Shown in pieces: positions 1 through 5,906 of a stretch of DNA of 9,894 nucleotides. A model generated the notes under the pieces. It made no database searches, was not told where the DNA came from, and saw only the letters and a program-made list of their open reading frames with translations. A program made the translations under genes and the position numbers. The stretch's first letter is position 1. Every line of letters begins with the position of its first letter. The stretch is from Gemmatimonadota bacterium (lineage in GTDB: Bacteria; Gemmatimonadota; Gemmatimonadetes; Palauibacterales; Palauibacteraceae), in contig JAOTWC010000043.1 in assembly GCA_029863105.1 (NCBI GenBank), positions 1-9,894 of the forward strand, written 5' to 3'.

Positions 1-339
1 GTCCTTCAGCAGAGGCTCGATCGGTCCGAGCCCGAAGATCTCGTCGAGAATCTGCTCGACGAGGTCTTCCCGCTCGTCCAGATTCAGCGGAACCGCCTCG
101 CGTGTCAGCAGCTCGTGTACGACTTTTCGGATCTCCCCGACTACCTCTTCGCGGGCGAGAGACTCGATGCTTGACAGATTCAGCCGGTCGAGCAGCTGCC
201 TGTGGATGCGAACCTTGATTTCCTGGAGGTCGCCCGCAGCGGAAGTCGGTGACCCGACGACCGGCGGGGGAGTGGAGCCGGGCATCCAGCTCAGCCCTCC
301 TGGCTTATCTCTCGGAGTGGGGCCGGCGAACTCGTTCAT
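1..339 (-). CDS. cpaF: Tad pilus secretion ATPase CpaF/TadA, N-terminal part (cut by window edge)
   Basis: This is the first 113 codons of a minus-strand gene that continues past the left edge. The visible protein begins MNEFAGPTPRDKPGG and has a Pro/Gly-rich linker of about 38 residues. It then shows the typical CpaF N-terminal helical domain: KVRIHRQLLDRLNL, a REEVVGEIRKVV helix, PLNLDERE, and the hallmark EIFGLGPIEPLLKD just before the edge. CpaF/TadA proteins are cytoplasmic hexameric ATPases of the type II/IV secretion superfamily that power Flp pilus extension. The Walker motifs lie downstream and are not visible. The ATG (339-337) overlaps the cpaE stop TGA (341-339) by one base. A GGAG lies 9 nt upstream inside the end of cpaE, so the two are probably translationally coupled. 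Identity is secure from the N-terminal signature and gene order; the completeness of the gene cannot be judged. Confidence 0.93.
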   Translation of the reverse strand, partial: MNEFAGPTPRDKPGGLSWMPGSTPPPVVGSPTSAAGDLQEIKVRIHRQLLDRLNLSSIESLAREEVVGEIRKVVHELLTREAVPLNLDEREDLVEQILDEIFGLGPIEPLLKD

Positions 340-1580
340 CACGCATCACTCCGGTTGAAGATCTTTTTGAGCGGTCGGCCGATACTGTCCAACAGTCCCT
401 TGCCGTCTTCGCTCGGTCCAGAGATGCCCGTAAGGGCGCTGACAAATCCCTTCAGATCCTTGGCATAAGCCGTCTTTTCCTGCAGCACGATCGGCTTTCC
501 CTGGTTGATGGAGTTCATCACTGCTTCAAAGTCGTTGCTCAGCGTCCAGAACACCGGGATTCCCAGAGTCTTCTCGATTTCCTTCAACGTGATCGGGGCG
601 TTCGGCTGATAGCGGTTCACGAGGATGCGCAGCCAGTCATCCTCCTTGACCGCACCCATGCGCTCGAGGAGCGGGAGACACCGCGTGATGTTTCGCAGCG
701 AAGGCAGGTCGACGTTCGTCACCAGGAAGACGCCGTCCGCCTGCTCAAACGTCGCGAGCGTCGGTGCCGTGAACGACTTTGAACTGTCCACGATCACGTA
801 ATCGTAGTGCTGCTTCAGAAAGTGCAGAATCTGTCGGATTTGATCGCCCGTCACCGTCTCGGCCTTGGCCGGATGGAACGGGGCTGACAGAAGCTCGACG
901 CCTGAGTCGTGTCTCTCGATGTACGAGGCCAGAAGTCCCGCGTCGACGCGATGGAAGTTCCTCACCAGATCGACGAAGCTGAACCTCGGTTCGACGCCGA
1001 GCAGCAGCGCCGTCTCACCCAATTCGAGATCGAGGTCGACGAGCAATACGCGACGCCGGGTCAGGATGTGCAGCGAAACGGCCGTATTCGTGGCGACCGA
1101 CGTAGATCCCGCGCCGCCTTTGGGGCTGAAGAATGCGAACAACTTGCCCGGCTCGCGCTTTCGTTCCTCGACGCCCCGGTGCCCGAACTTCCGGGCGAGT
1201 CGATCGATCGTGTCCTGAATCTTCTCGACGGTCACCGGTGCCGGCAGGTACTCTGTAACCCCCGCCTGCATGGCCTGCATGAGCAACTCGGGCGTGAGCA
1301 CCTCACCCATGCCGACGACCCGGCGGTTGGGAGCTCCTTCTACGAGAAACTGGGCGAACTTGAGCCCCATTACCGGATCGTCGCTCACGTCCAGGAAGAT
1401 CAGTTCCGGGCTGAGCTGCCGGAGCTGCTCCAGGTGCGAGTCGTTGATCTCGTGGAACGGGACGACAACTTCGAGACCGACCACGATCCCCATGTCATCC
1501 TCGCCAACCACCTTCGCAACGAGGCTGCGCAACTCGACATCTGTCGAGATGATCGCGCTTTTGATCTTCTGATCATTCAT
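339..1580 (-). CDS. cpaE: Tad pilus localisation ATPase CpaE/TadZ (pseudo-receiver + ParA/MinD-like domain)
   Basis: The protein has 413 aa and two domains. Residues 1-130 resemble a response-regulator receiver, with LIFLDVSDD placing Asp64 at the phospho-acceptor position. The conserved Lys of the final strand is replaced (YLPAPV, Ala114 where K is expected), so this is probably a pseudo-receiver. Residues 145-400 form a ParA/MinD-type ATPase: P-loop KGGAGSTS at 154-161, the A'-motif VDLDLELGE at 181-189, and a Walker-B-like YVIVDSS with Asp265. The P-loop keeps the first 'signature' Lys154, but the usual second Lys is Ser159; atypical P-loops are known in the TadZ/CpaE family. Family members place the Tad apparatus at a cell pole or patch. 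The gene lies 35 nt after cpaC and overlaps the cpaF start by one base. An in-frame TAA lies just upstream, so ATG 1580 is the first possible ATG; a GGAG sits about 13 nt before it. Confidence 0.93.
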   Translation of the reverse strand: MNDQKIKSAIISTDVELRSLVAKVVGEDDMGIVVGLEVVVPFHEINDSHLEQLRQLSPELIFLDVSDDPVMGLKFAQFLVEGAPNRRVVGMGEVLTPELLMQAMQAGVTEYLPAPVTVEKIQDTIDRLARKFGHRGVEERKREPGKLFAFFSPKGGAGSTSVATNTAVSLHILTRRRVLLVDLDLELGETALLLGVEPRFSFVDLVRNFHRVDAGLLASYIERHDSGVELLSAPFHPAKAETVTGDQIRQILHFLKQHYDYVIVDSSKSFTAPTLATFEQADGVFLVTNVDLPSLRNITRCLPLLERMGAVKEDDWLRILVNRYQPNAPITLKEIEKTLGIPVFWTLSNDFEAVMNSINQGKPIVLQEKTAYAKDLKGFVSALTGISGPSEDGKGLLDSIGRPLKKIFNRSDA

Positions 1581-1615
1581 GGCTGAGATCGGTCTCCGTT
1601 AACGTTCTGAATGTC

Positions 1616-3028
1616 TCAGAGGTCGTCGTCATCGGACATACCGTCCGAGACTGGCTCATCCTGGTCCTGAGTCGGCTGGAGCTCGTGCTGTCGACCCTCC
1701 TCGCCGGGCTCGGGGAACGGACCATCCAGGTGCTTCTCCCAGTTCCAACTCTCGGGCTCGCCTGTCGGTAACGGCGGTGACTCATCGGCCGGATACACGA
1801 TGTGGGGCGTTACGAGCACAAGAAGCTCGCTGCGGTTTTGCCTCATCTCCTTCGAGCGGAAAAGGCTGCCGAGAATCGGAATGTCGCCCAGCAACGGAAT
1901 CTTGCTGTAATCGGCGACCATGCTGTTGTCGATCAGCCCGGCGATGGCAAACGTCTGGCCGTCGGCGAGTTCTATCTCCGTACTCGCCTTCCGCGACAGG
2001 ATCGACGGGATGCTGAACCCGCCGATAACGAGCCCGTTCGAAAAGTCCAGACTCGAAACTTCCGGAGCGACCTTCAGTCTCAGCGTTCCACCCGCCTGGA
2101 TGTAGGGCGTGAAGTCGAGCTTCACGCCGAATTCCTTGAACACGATCGATACGGAGCCTGCGTTGTTGCCGCCCTGGATGACCGGGTACGGGAATTCGCC
2201 GCCCGCCAGGAATGAAGCCTCGACTCCGTGCGCGGCCAGCAGGTTGGGCTCGGACAGCGACCGGAACAGGCCGTTGCTTTCGAGTGCCTGCAAGAACGCG
2301 GTCAGATTCAGCTCAGGTTCGAACATGAACAGGTTCACGGCGTCCGACAGGACCGAAATCGTGCCGTCGAGATCACCCCTGAATCCGGAGGGCCTTCCCG
2401 TGGTCGATCCGATCACGCGGCCATCGGGCCCTGTATAAAGCAGGTTTACGCCCGCCCTCTCAATCGCACTCCGACTGACCTCGGCGAAGCGAACTTTGAG
2501 GAGTACCTGGCCAGGTCTTGGAAGGGAAATCTCGTTGACCACGTTCTCCGCACTACCGAGGCTCCGCGCCGCGACGTCCATCATGCGACTGGCCACGCCG
2601 GAATTGGACACGGATCCCTTCAGGACCACTGACTTGCCGCTAGCCTCGACTTGTACGTCCTCACCCGGGAACAGACGCCGAAGGTCGGCCTGCAGATTCG
2701 CAGCGTCCGGAGAGACCCGCACGCTGTACCAGGCGCGGGTTCCAGCCGCGTCCCAGATCAGCAGGCTCGTCGTTCCCGACGCCTTTCCATTGATGACGAG
2801 TTCTCGCGCCGTCACGGGGAGAACGTCGATGATGCTCGGATCCGCGATGGCGACACGAACGACGCTCGCCTGCGTCTCGATCACGCTTGACCCACCTGCG
2901 GCCAGATCGATGACTCCCGATGCATCCTGTGCCGATGCGGGGCCCGTGAGAGCGAGCAGCAGCAGCGCCGCCAGAGTGGCCCCGGAAACGTGCGCCCGCA
3001 GGCGCCCAAACTGTCTAATCCTGCTCAT
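1616..3028 (-). CDS. cpaC: Tad pilus outer-membrane secretin CpaC/RcpA
   Basis: The 470-aa protein forms the outer-membrane channel for the Flp pilus. It opens with a Sec signal peptide: basic MSRIRQFGRLR, a hydrophobic LAALLLLALTG core, and probable cleavage at ASA|QD after residue 33. Residues about 38-105 match the pilus-secretin N-terminal domain. Residues about 110-168 look like a BON-type domain (VEASGKSVVLKGSVSN). The secretin domain proper spans about 235-412, with VKLDFTPYI and the terminal signature KIPLLGDIPILGSLFRS followed by ELLVLVTPHIV. After it comes an unusual 58-residue tail rich in Pro, Glu and Asp, ending SDDDDL. The ATG shares one base with the cpaB stop (TAATG), and an AAGGGGG ribosome binding site lies 6 nt upstream, so expression is probably coupled to cpaB. 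Length is typical of CpaC. Confidence 0.95.
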   Translation of the reverse strand: MSRIRQFGRLRAHVSGATLAALLLLALTGPASAQDASGVIDLAAGGSSVIETQASVVRVAIADPSIIDVLPVTARELVINGKASGTTSLLIWDAAGTRAWYSVRVSPDAANLQADLRRLFPGEDVQVEASGKSVVLKGSVSNSGVASRMMDVAARSLGSAENVVNEISLPRPGQVLLKVRFAEVSRSAIERAGVNLLYTGPDGRVIGSTTGRPSGFRGDLDGTISVLSDAVNLFMFEPELNLTAFLQALESNGLFRSLSEPNLLAAHGVEASFLAGGEFPYPVIQGGNNAGSVSIVFKEFGVKLDFTPYIQAGGTLRLKVAPEVSSLDFSNGLVIGGFSIPSILSRKASTEIELADGQTFAIAGLIDNSMVADYSKIPLLGDIPILGSLFRSKEMRQNRSELLVLVTPHIVYPADESPPLPTGEPESWNWEKHLDGPFPEPGEEGRQHELQPTQDQDEPVSDGMSDDDDL

Positions 3029-3861
3029 TAGGAGCCCCCTTCGACGCTTTCAGTACTCAGGTCCGGTCCGCGATAGATCTCGATACCGGTAGATCGCCGC
3101 GTTGGAACCGTTCTTCGTGGAGCGGTTCGGGCAGGCGCGCTGCCTGGTAGCAGATTCGGAATCCGGATACCGGTCGTCGTCAGGCTGTCCAGGTCGAGTG
3201 TGTTGCGCAGGCCAAGCTGGATCCGGCCCCGGGTCGACGCGAGAATCAGCTTCTCGGCATCCTGGGGCGTAACCAGAAGCGTCACGACGGTAGCCGTCGT
3301 AGGCTCGCCATTCTCAGCGGTCTGCACGATCTGGTTCGCCGTGAGGACCGAGACGTTCTGCAGAATCATCTTCGTAATCGGATTGTTCTGCTGCTGCCCG
3401 GGATCTATCGTGACGAACACATCCACGCGTGTTCCCGGTAGAACGAACCCAGCGACCTGGATCACTTCGTCCACGCGGACGCTGAGTGCCCTCATGCCTT
3501 CCGGGATCACGATCGGAAGACCGCCGCCCGCTTCCTTCAGGGCCATCTTGCCGGACAGGAGAGGTTCGTTGAGCACAACGGGAGTGATCAGCCCGCGGCC
3601 GAGAACGTCCTCGACGGAGGAGCTGAAGTTCGCCGGGGCTACGTCCGACGGCCAAGGCGTCAACTTGACGTCCTCGACAGTCAACACGCGGCCGAGCGGC
3701 AGGTCCCTCGCTGCGACTACTACTTCCGTGGGCGCCGCCGCCGCGGTCTGAATCGGGCCGACGTCCCCTGACTCGCGTATGATCCGTAACGCCAGCCATC
3801 CGGCCAGCAGTCCGGAGGCGAGAGCCAGAACCAGAACGATGATGAGCCTTCTGCTTCGCAT
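3028..3861 (-). CDS. cpaB: Tad pilus assembly protein CpaB/RcpC
   Basis: This is a 277-aa periplasmic protein anchored by one N-terminal membrane segment (residues about 6-27, RLIIVLVLALASGLLAGWLA). An SAF domain follows at about 45-107 (TEVVVAARDLPLGRVLTVEDV). An RcpC-type domain follows at about 118-230 (IPEGMRALSVRVDEV, AGFVLPGTRVDVFV, TLLVTPQDAEKLILA, GRIQLGLRN). The tail after residue 240 is Pro/Arg-rich and low-complexity. CpaB/RcpC proteins are thought to work with the secretin, possibly to gate or stabilise it or link it to peptidoglycan; that role is family knowledge. Its stop overlaps the cpaC start by one base. A 140-nt gap with a perfect hairpin separates it from cpaA upstream. 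A plausible AGGG ribosome binding site lies 9 nt before the ATG. Confidence 0.94.
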   Translation of the reverse strand: MRSRRLIIVLVLALASGLLAGWLALRIIRESGDVGPIQTAAAAPTEVVVAARDLPLGRVLTVEDVKLTPWPSDVAPANFSSSVEDVLGRGLITPVVLNEPLLSGKMALKEAGGGLPIVIPEGMRALSVRVDEVIQVAGFVLPGTRVDVFVTIDPGQQQNNPITKMILQNVSVLTANQIVQTAENGEPTTATVVTLLVTPQDAEKLILASTRGRIQLGLRNTLDLDSLTTTGIRIPNLLPGSAPARTAPRRTVPTRRSTGIEIYRGPDLSTESVEGGS

Positions 3862-3915
3862 GACCAGTTACCCTGCCTTTCCTCGGTTCCTCTTACTTCC
3901 GCTCGGGTACGGATA

Positions 3916-3937
3916 CCTGCCGGCCTGAACCGGCAGG
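3916..3937. repeat. Perfect 8-bp inverted repeat in the cpaA-cpaB gap
   Basis: CCTGCCGG (3916-3923) and CCGGCAGG (3930-3937) are exact reverse complements around a 6-base spacer (CCTGAA). In the minus-strand message this would fold into a very GC-rich stem-loop between the cpaA stop and the cpaB start. No T-run follows on either strand, so it does not look like a standard intrinsic terminator. It could stabilise the upstream flp-cpaA mRNA end, mark a processing site, or attenuate read-through into cpaB. The structure is seen in the sequence; the role is inferred. Confidence 0.55.
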
Positions 3938-4001
3938 GAGGCGCGAGGTTACCCGTCGCCTTTACGTCTTCACTTCGAATGTGTCGGCACGTAAGAATGC
4001 G

Positions 4002-4577
4002 TCAGTACAGAAGGCCGATAATCGCTCCGGCGCAAATTGCTACGCCGTATGGATTTCGAACCCCGCCCGGCTTATCCAGCGTGGGCAGTTCCGTCACCTT
4101 CTTTGACAGGACCACTCGCTGCGCCAATCCGACGACCAGGTCCCGCATCCTGAGGAGAGTATCGAGGAGAGCTCGTTGGCGGACGGCGGCGAAAACAGCC
4201 ATAGCCGCGCCAATGAACGCCGTGGCCAGGATGGCGACGAGGAAGCGTTCCCAGCCCAGGAACGCTCCGGTCGCAGTCAGCAGCTTGACGTCACCGCCCC
4301 CCAGCCCGCCAATGGCGAAAAAAGGGACGAAAAGTACCAAGCCGATGGCCGCTCCCTGGAGTCCGTCGATCAGCGCCTCGGATCCGATCAGCCCGCGAAC
4401 CATCAGGGCAAACACGAATCCGGTGATCGTCAGGACATTCGGAATCTTCGAGTGTCCGACGTCGGTCGCCGCGGCGATCCCCACCATCGTTACCAACCCA
4501 ATACCAACTACAGCGTTGAGATCCACAGACAGTCCTCGGGTGACTCGTCCTAGGGTCATTCTGTCCGCTTTGCGCAC
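4002..4577 (-). CDS. cpaA: Prepilin peptidase CpaA/TadV (A24 aspartic protease)
   Basis: This is a multi-pass inner-membrane protein of up to 191 aa that processes the Flp prepilin by cutting its leader. Both catalytic aspartates of the A24 family are present, numbered from the GTG at 4577: Asp39 in AATDVGHSKIPN, and Asp96 in the GLGGGDVKLL motif. Hydrophobic helices occupy most of the rest. It has the short, single-domain TadV architecture, without the N-methylase domain of PilD-type enzymes. The start is uncertain. The longest form uses GTG 4577. An ATG at 4559 lacks a good ribosome binding site. A GTG at 4526 has GAGG 7 nt upstream and would give 174 aa, closer to the usual TadV size and starting just before the first membrane helix. 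The gene sits about 75 nt after flp, the substrate gene. Confidence 0.92.
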   Translation of the reverse strand: MRKADRMTLGRVTRGLSVDLNAVVGIGLVTMVGIAAATDVGHSKIPNVLTITGFVFALMVRGLIGSEALIDGLQGAAIGLVLFVPFFAIGGLGGGDVKLLTATGAFLGWERFLVAILATAFIGAAMAVFAAVRQRALLDTLLRMRDLVVGLAQRVVLSKKVTELPTLDKPGGVRNPYGVAICAGAIIGLLY

Positions 4578-4600
4578 CGGGCACCAGTGCTCTCGGCGGT

Positions 4601-4633
4601 ACCGGATCCGCCCGACTAGCGGACGGACCCGGT
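4601..4633. repeat. Imperfect inverted repeat in the flp-cpaA gap
   Basis: ACCGG (4601-4605) can pair with CCGGT (4629-4633), and TCCGC (4607-4611) with GCGGA (4619-4623), around a 7-base loop. An asymmetric internal loop of one versus five bases separates the two stems. In the minus-strand mRNA this hairpin would lie just downstream of the flp stop codon. No T-tract follows. Structures at this point are plausible in tad loci because pilin is needed in excess over assembly proteins, but the pairing is modest and could be chance in GC-rich DNA. Confidence 0.3.
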
Positions 4634-4651
4634 CGCTAGCTGCCGAACTAC

Positions 4652-4846
4652 TTAACTACCGCCACCCGACGGGACTCCCGCCGACGACAGCGTGGTGCCG
4701 ATACGGTTGAAGATCGTCGAAATCGTCGTCCCAAGGAGACGGACGGCAACGATCACCGCAAGGGCAATCAGGCCGATCAGAATGGCGTACTCCGCCAGAT
4801 CCTGACCGGACTCGTCCAGTAAAAGCGCGTTGAACAACTGAAGCAT
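4652..4846 (-). CDS. flp: Flp-family type IVb major pilin
   Basis: This is a 64-aa prepilin, the structural subunit of the Flp/Tad pilus. It has a short leader (MLQLFNALLLDESG) and a processing site after Gly14, followed by QDLAEYAILIGLIALAVIVA. Glu19 at mature position +5 and the adjacent Tyr20 form the Flp signature G/xxxxEY. The hydrophobic helix at about 20-36 holds the prepilin in the membrane and later packs the pilus core. The tail after residue 50 is Ser/Gly-rich. The ATG is preceded by a near-perfect ribosome binding site (AGGAGG, 6 nt spacing), the strongest in the window, fitting a highly expressed protein. It is the first gene of the operon, followed by the cognate peptidase gene cpaA. 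The small size is normal for this family. Confidence 0.96.
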   Translation of the reverse strand: MLQLFNALLLDESGQDLAEYAILIGLIALAVIVAVRLLGTTISTIFNRIGTTLSSAGVPSGGGS

Positions 4847-4852
4847 GGTGTT

Positions 4853-4868
4853 CCTCCTGGCCTAGGCC
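4853..4868 (-). promoter_or_regulatory. Strong flp ribosome binding site abutting a 10-bp palindrome
   Basis: CCTCCT at 4853-4858 reads AGGAGG on the minus strand, 6 nt before the flp ATG. It is a near-perfect Shine-Dalgarno sequence and fixes the start. Directly upstream on the minus strand is the perfect palindrome GGCCTAGGCC (4859-4868). The palindrome has no loop, so it cannot form an ordinary hairpin, but it could bind a dimeric protein or be chance. Confidence 0.7.
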
Positions 4869-4884
4869 GTTGAGGTCCTTCCCC

Positions 4885-4910
4885 CGGATCGGAGCTCACG
4901 CTCCCATCCG
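4885..4910 (-). promoter_or_regulatory. Leader hairpin with GUGA (GNRA-type) loop upstream of flp
   Basis: Read on the minus strand, CGGATGGGAGC and GCTCCGATCCG form an 11-position stem with a single G-G mismatch. The loop is GTGA (GUGA in RNA), a member of the stable GNRA tetraloop class, closed by a C-G pair. The hairpin ends about 38 nt before the flp ATG, just upstream of the ribosome binding site region. It may protect the abundant flp mRNA from decay or take part in translational control. It does not match the c-di-GMP riboswitch consensus as I know it. Confidence 0.5.
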
Positions 4911-5036
4911 TGCCGGAGTACCGGACGCCCCATTGCGACCCGGCCTCTCAATGTGCCCGTTCCTGGTCGGCGAGCCGCCAAGAACCGTGGATCTCGCTGA
5001 TGCAACACCCACGAAGGAATCATGCCGTTCTCGATC

Positions 5037-5067
5037 AACCGGACGGCGTGAACTCCAGACGCCGGTT
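5037..5067. repeat. Bulged inverted repeat in the flp leader
   Basis: AACC (5037-5040) and GGCGT (5045-5049) can pair with ACGCC (5059-5063) and GGTT (5064-5067). This gives a 9-bp stem with a 4-base bulge and a 9-base loop. It lies about 190 nt upstream of flp, downstream of the candidate promoter, so it would be in the leader RNA. Pairing is visible; a role is not established. Confidence 0.35.
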
Positions 5068-5111
5068 CTTGTCGCAAGCCCCGTACCGCTTTTCCGAGGA
5101 AATGCGCGACA

Positions 5112-5148
5112 CTGTAAGTATATGTGATAATGTAATTTAATAATAATG
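5112..5148 (-). promoter_or_regulatory. AT-rich island, candidate flp/Tad operon promoter
   Basis: About 37 bases made almost only of A and T stand out sharply in otherwise GC-rich DNA. On the minus strand the best -10-like hexamer is TATACT (5122-5117, 5 of 6 to TATAAT). No good -35 was found at the right distance (TTATTA, 3 of 6, 18 nt away). The only genes downstream on this strand are flp and the Tad operon, so the element most likely serves them. A start near 5110 would give a leader of roughly 260 nt. It may instead be a binding site for a nucleoid or regulatory protein. No sigma-54 -24/-12 pattern was found. Confidence 0.4.
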
Positions 5149-5319
5149 GCAGGGGCGTAGTTCGCGAGCCCAAACGCCTCGTACCGGAAAACGTCTTGCA
5201 AACTGCGGCGACCGGGCAGGGAAGGGATCGGAGGTACGGCAGGCAAGAGAGTGCAGAATCGGCTACCCGATTCCCATGTTCCTCAGGTTCGGGTGACGCA
5301 GCTTCAGCACACCTTCTCC

Positions 5320-5338
5320 CCCGGTTTTGTCGACCGGG
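5320..5338. repeat. Inverted repeat just after the lipoprotein gene, possible weak terminator
   Basis: CCCGGT (5320-5325) and ACCGGG (5333-5338) are exact reverse complements with a 7-base spacer. On the minus strand the stem lies about 25 nt after the stop of the 5363-5806 gene, where a terminator would be expected. No T-run follows it, so it is at best a weak or factor-assisted terminator. Confidence 0.3.
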
Positions 5339-5362
5339 CGCATCACCGCCGGCAGGCGCCGA

Positions 5363-5806
5363 TCAGTTGTCTGCGGGCTGGACCTCGCAGTAGCGGACGT
5401 CAGACAGGATTTCCTCGATGAACACGAGTTCGCAGATCGTTCGACCCCGGGCATCGTCGAACGGTTCTCGTTCAGAGGCGACATACCACTGATACCGATC
5501 CTCGCCCTCCAACGCCCGCAACCTCCAGTATCCGTTTCCCGTCAGACCGCGCCGATCGCTGTTCGAGATCACGTCGCGATGCTCGATCGTCATCCCCGGG
5601 ACGAAGACGCCCTCGATGATGGCTTCCCGAATGTCGTCCGGAGTTTCGGGGTGTGCCAGGAGCCATGCCTCGCGATCCGGGGGGCCGCTCAGGTCAGACG
5701 CTGCCCCGCCTGGCCGGTTCGGCAGGTAGGCGTTGCCGGCCGCGCAGGCACTCATGCCAGCAGCGAAAACCAGGGACATCGCGGTGCGTCGAGACAGCTT
5801 GGTCAT
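5363..5806 (-). CDS. Small probable lipoprotein of unknown function
   Basis: The product has 147 aa. The N-terminus (MTKLSRRTAMSLVFAAGMSAC) is a signal sequence ending in a lipobox-like MSAC with Cys21 as the likely lipidated residue. SRRTAM resembles a weak twin-arginine motif, so either Sec or Tat export is possible. The mature part has REAWLLAHPETPDD followed by IREAIIEGVFVPGMT. The 'AI..G.v..GMT' pattern recalls small SmpA/BamE-like lipoprotein domains, but the usual following 'lG.P' is not seen, so this is only a hint. Two further cysteines (125 and 140) could form a disulfide. The C-terminal half is strand-like with several aromatic residues. No good ribosome binding site precedes ATG 5806. 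It lies 100 nt after the UPF0104 gene on the same strand and may be cotranscribed with it. Real gene likely; function unknown. Confidence 0.68.
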   Translation of the reverse strand: MTKLSRRTAMSLVFAAGMSACAAGNAYLPNRPGGAASDLSGPPDREAWLLAHPETPDDIREAIIEGVFVPGMTIEHRDVISNSDRRGLTGNGYWRLRALEGEDRYQWYVASEREPFDDARGRTICELVFIEEILSDVRYCEVQPADN

Positions 5807-5906
5807 ATCAATCGGATCATACGGGTGGTACGACGACGCGTCACCGGGTGACCGTCTCGAATCTTCCTGCGGAATCTGGTCGCCGGTCGCTGCGGGCGCT
5901 ACCCGG

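Larger units (their letters stand above)
4847..5362 (-). other. 516-nt region without a convincing gene: flp promoter and leader
   Basis: No open frame here has recognisable motifs, good start signals or protein-like composition. The longest minus-strand frame (4896-5246) is Arg/Pro/Gly-rich and crosses the AT-rich island. The region separates the probable lipoprotein gene (stop at 5363) from flp, both on the minus strand. It should therefore carry the end of the former transcript and the promoter plus 5' leader of the Tad operon. Visible elements are an inverted repeat at 5320-5338, an AT-rich island at 5112-5148, a bulged hairpin at 5037-5067, a GNRA-capped hairpin at 4885-4910, and the palindrome and ribosome binding site next to flp. 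Confidence 0.6.

Noticed and set aside
909..1586. 225-aa plus-strand open frame opposite cpaE
   Set aside because: It is antisense to a confidently identified ParA/MinD-like gene and has shadow-frame composition.
3979..4710. 243-aa plus-strand open frame across cpaA and the flp gap
   Set aside because: Ser/Thr/Arg/Pro-rich, no motifs, and antisense to the prepilin peptidase with both catalytic Asp residues.
4860..5110. Possible c-di-GMP riboswitch in the flp leader, suggested by a GNRA-type loop and the pilus context
   Set aside because: The conserved GEMM core segments as I know them are not found on the minus strand; only the tetraloop class agrees.
4862..5246. Minus-strand open frames of 103 and 116 codons upstream of flp
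   Set aside because: Arg/Gly/Pro-rich low-quality translations crossing the AT-rich island, no ribosome binding site and no motif. The stretch is better read as promoter and leader.
5840..5852. Small inverted repeat GTCAC-CGG-GTGAC between the UPF0104 and lipoprotein genes
   Set aside because: A 5-bp stem with a 3-base loop and no T-run is too weak to call a terminator or operator in GC-rich DNA.
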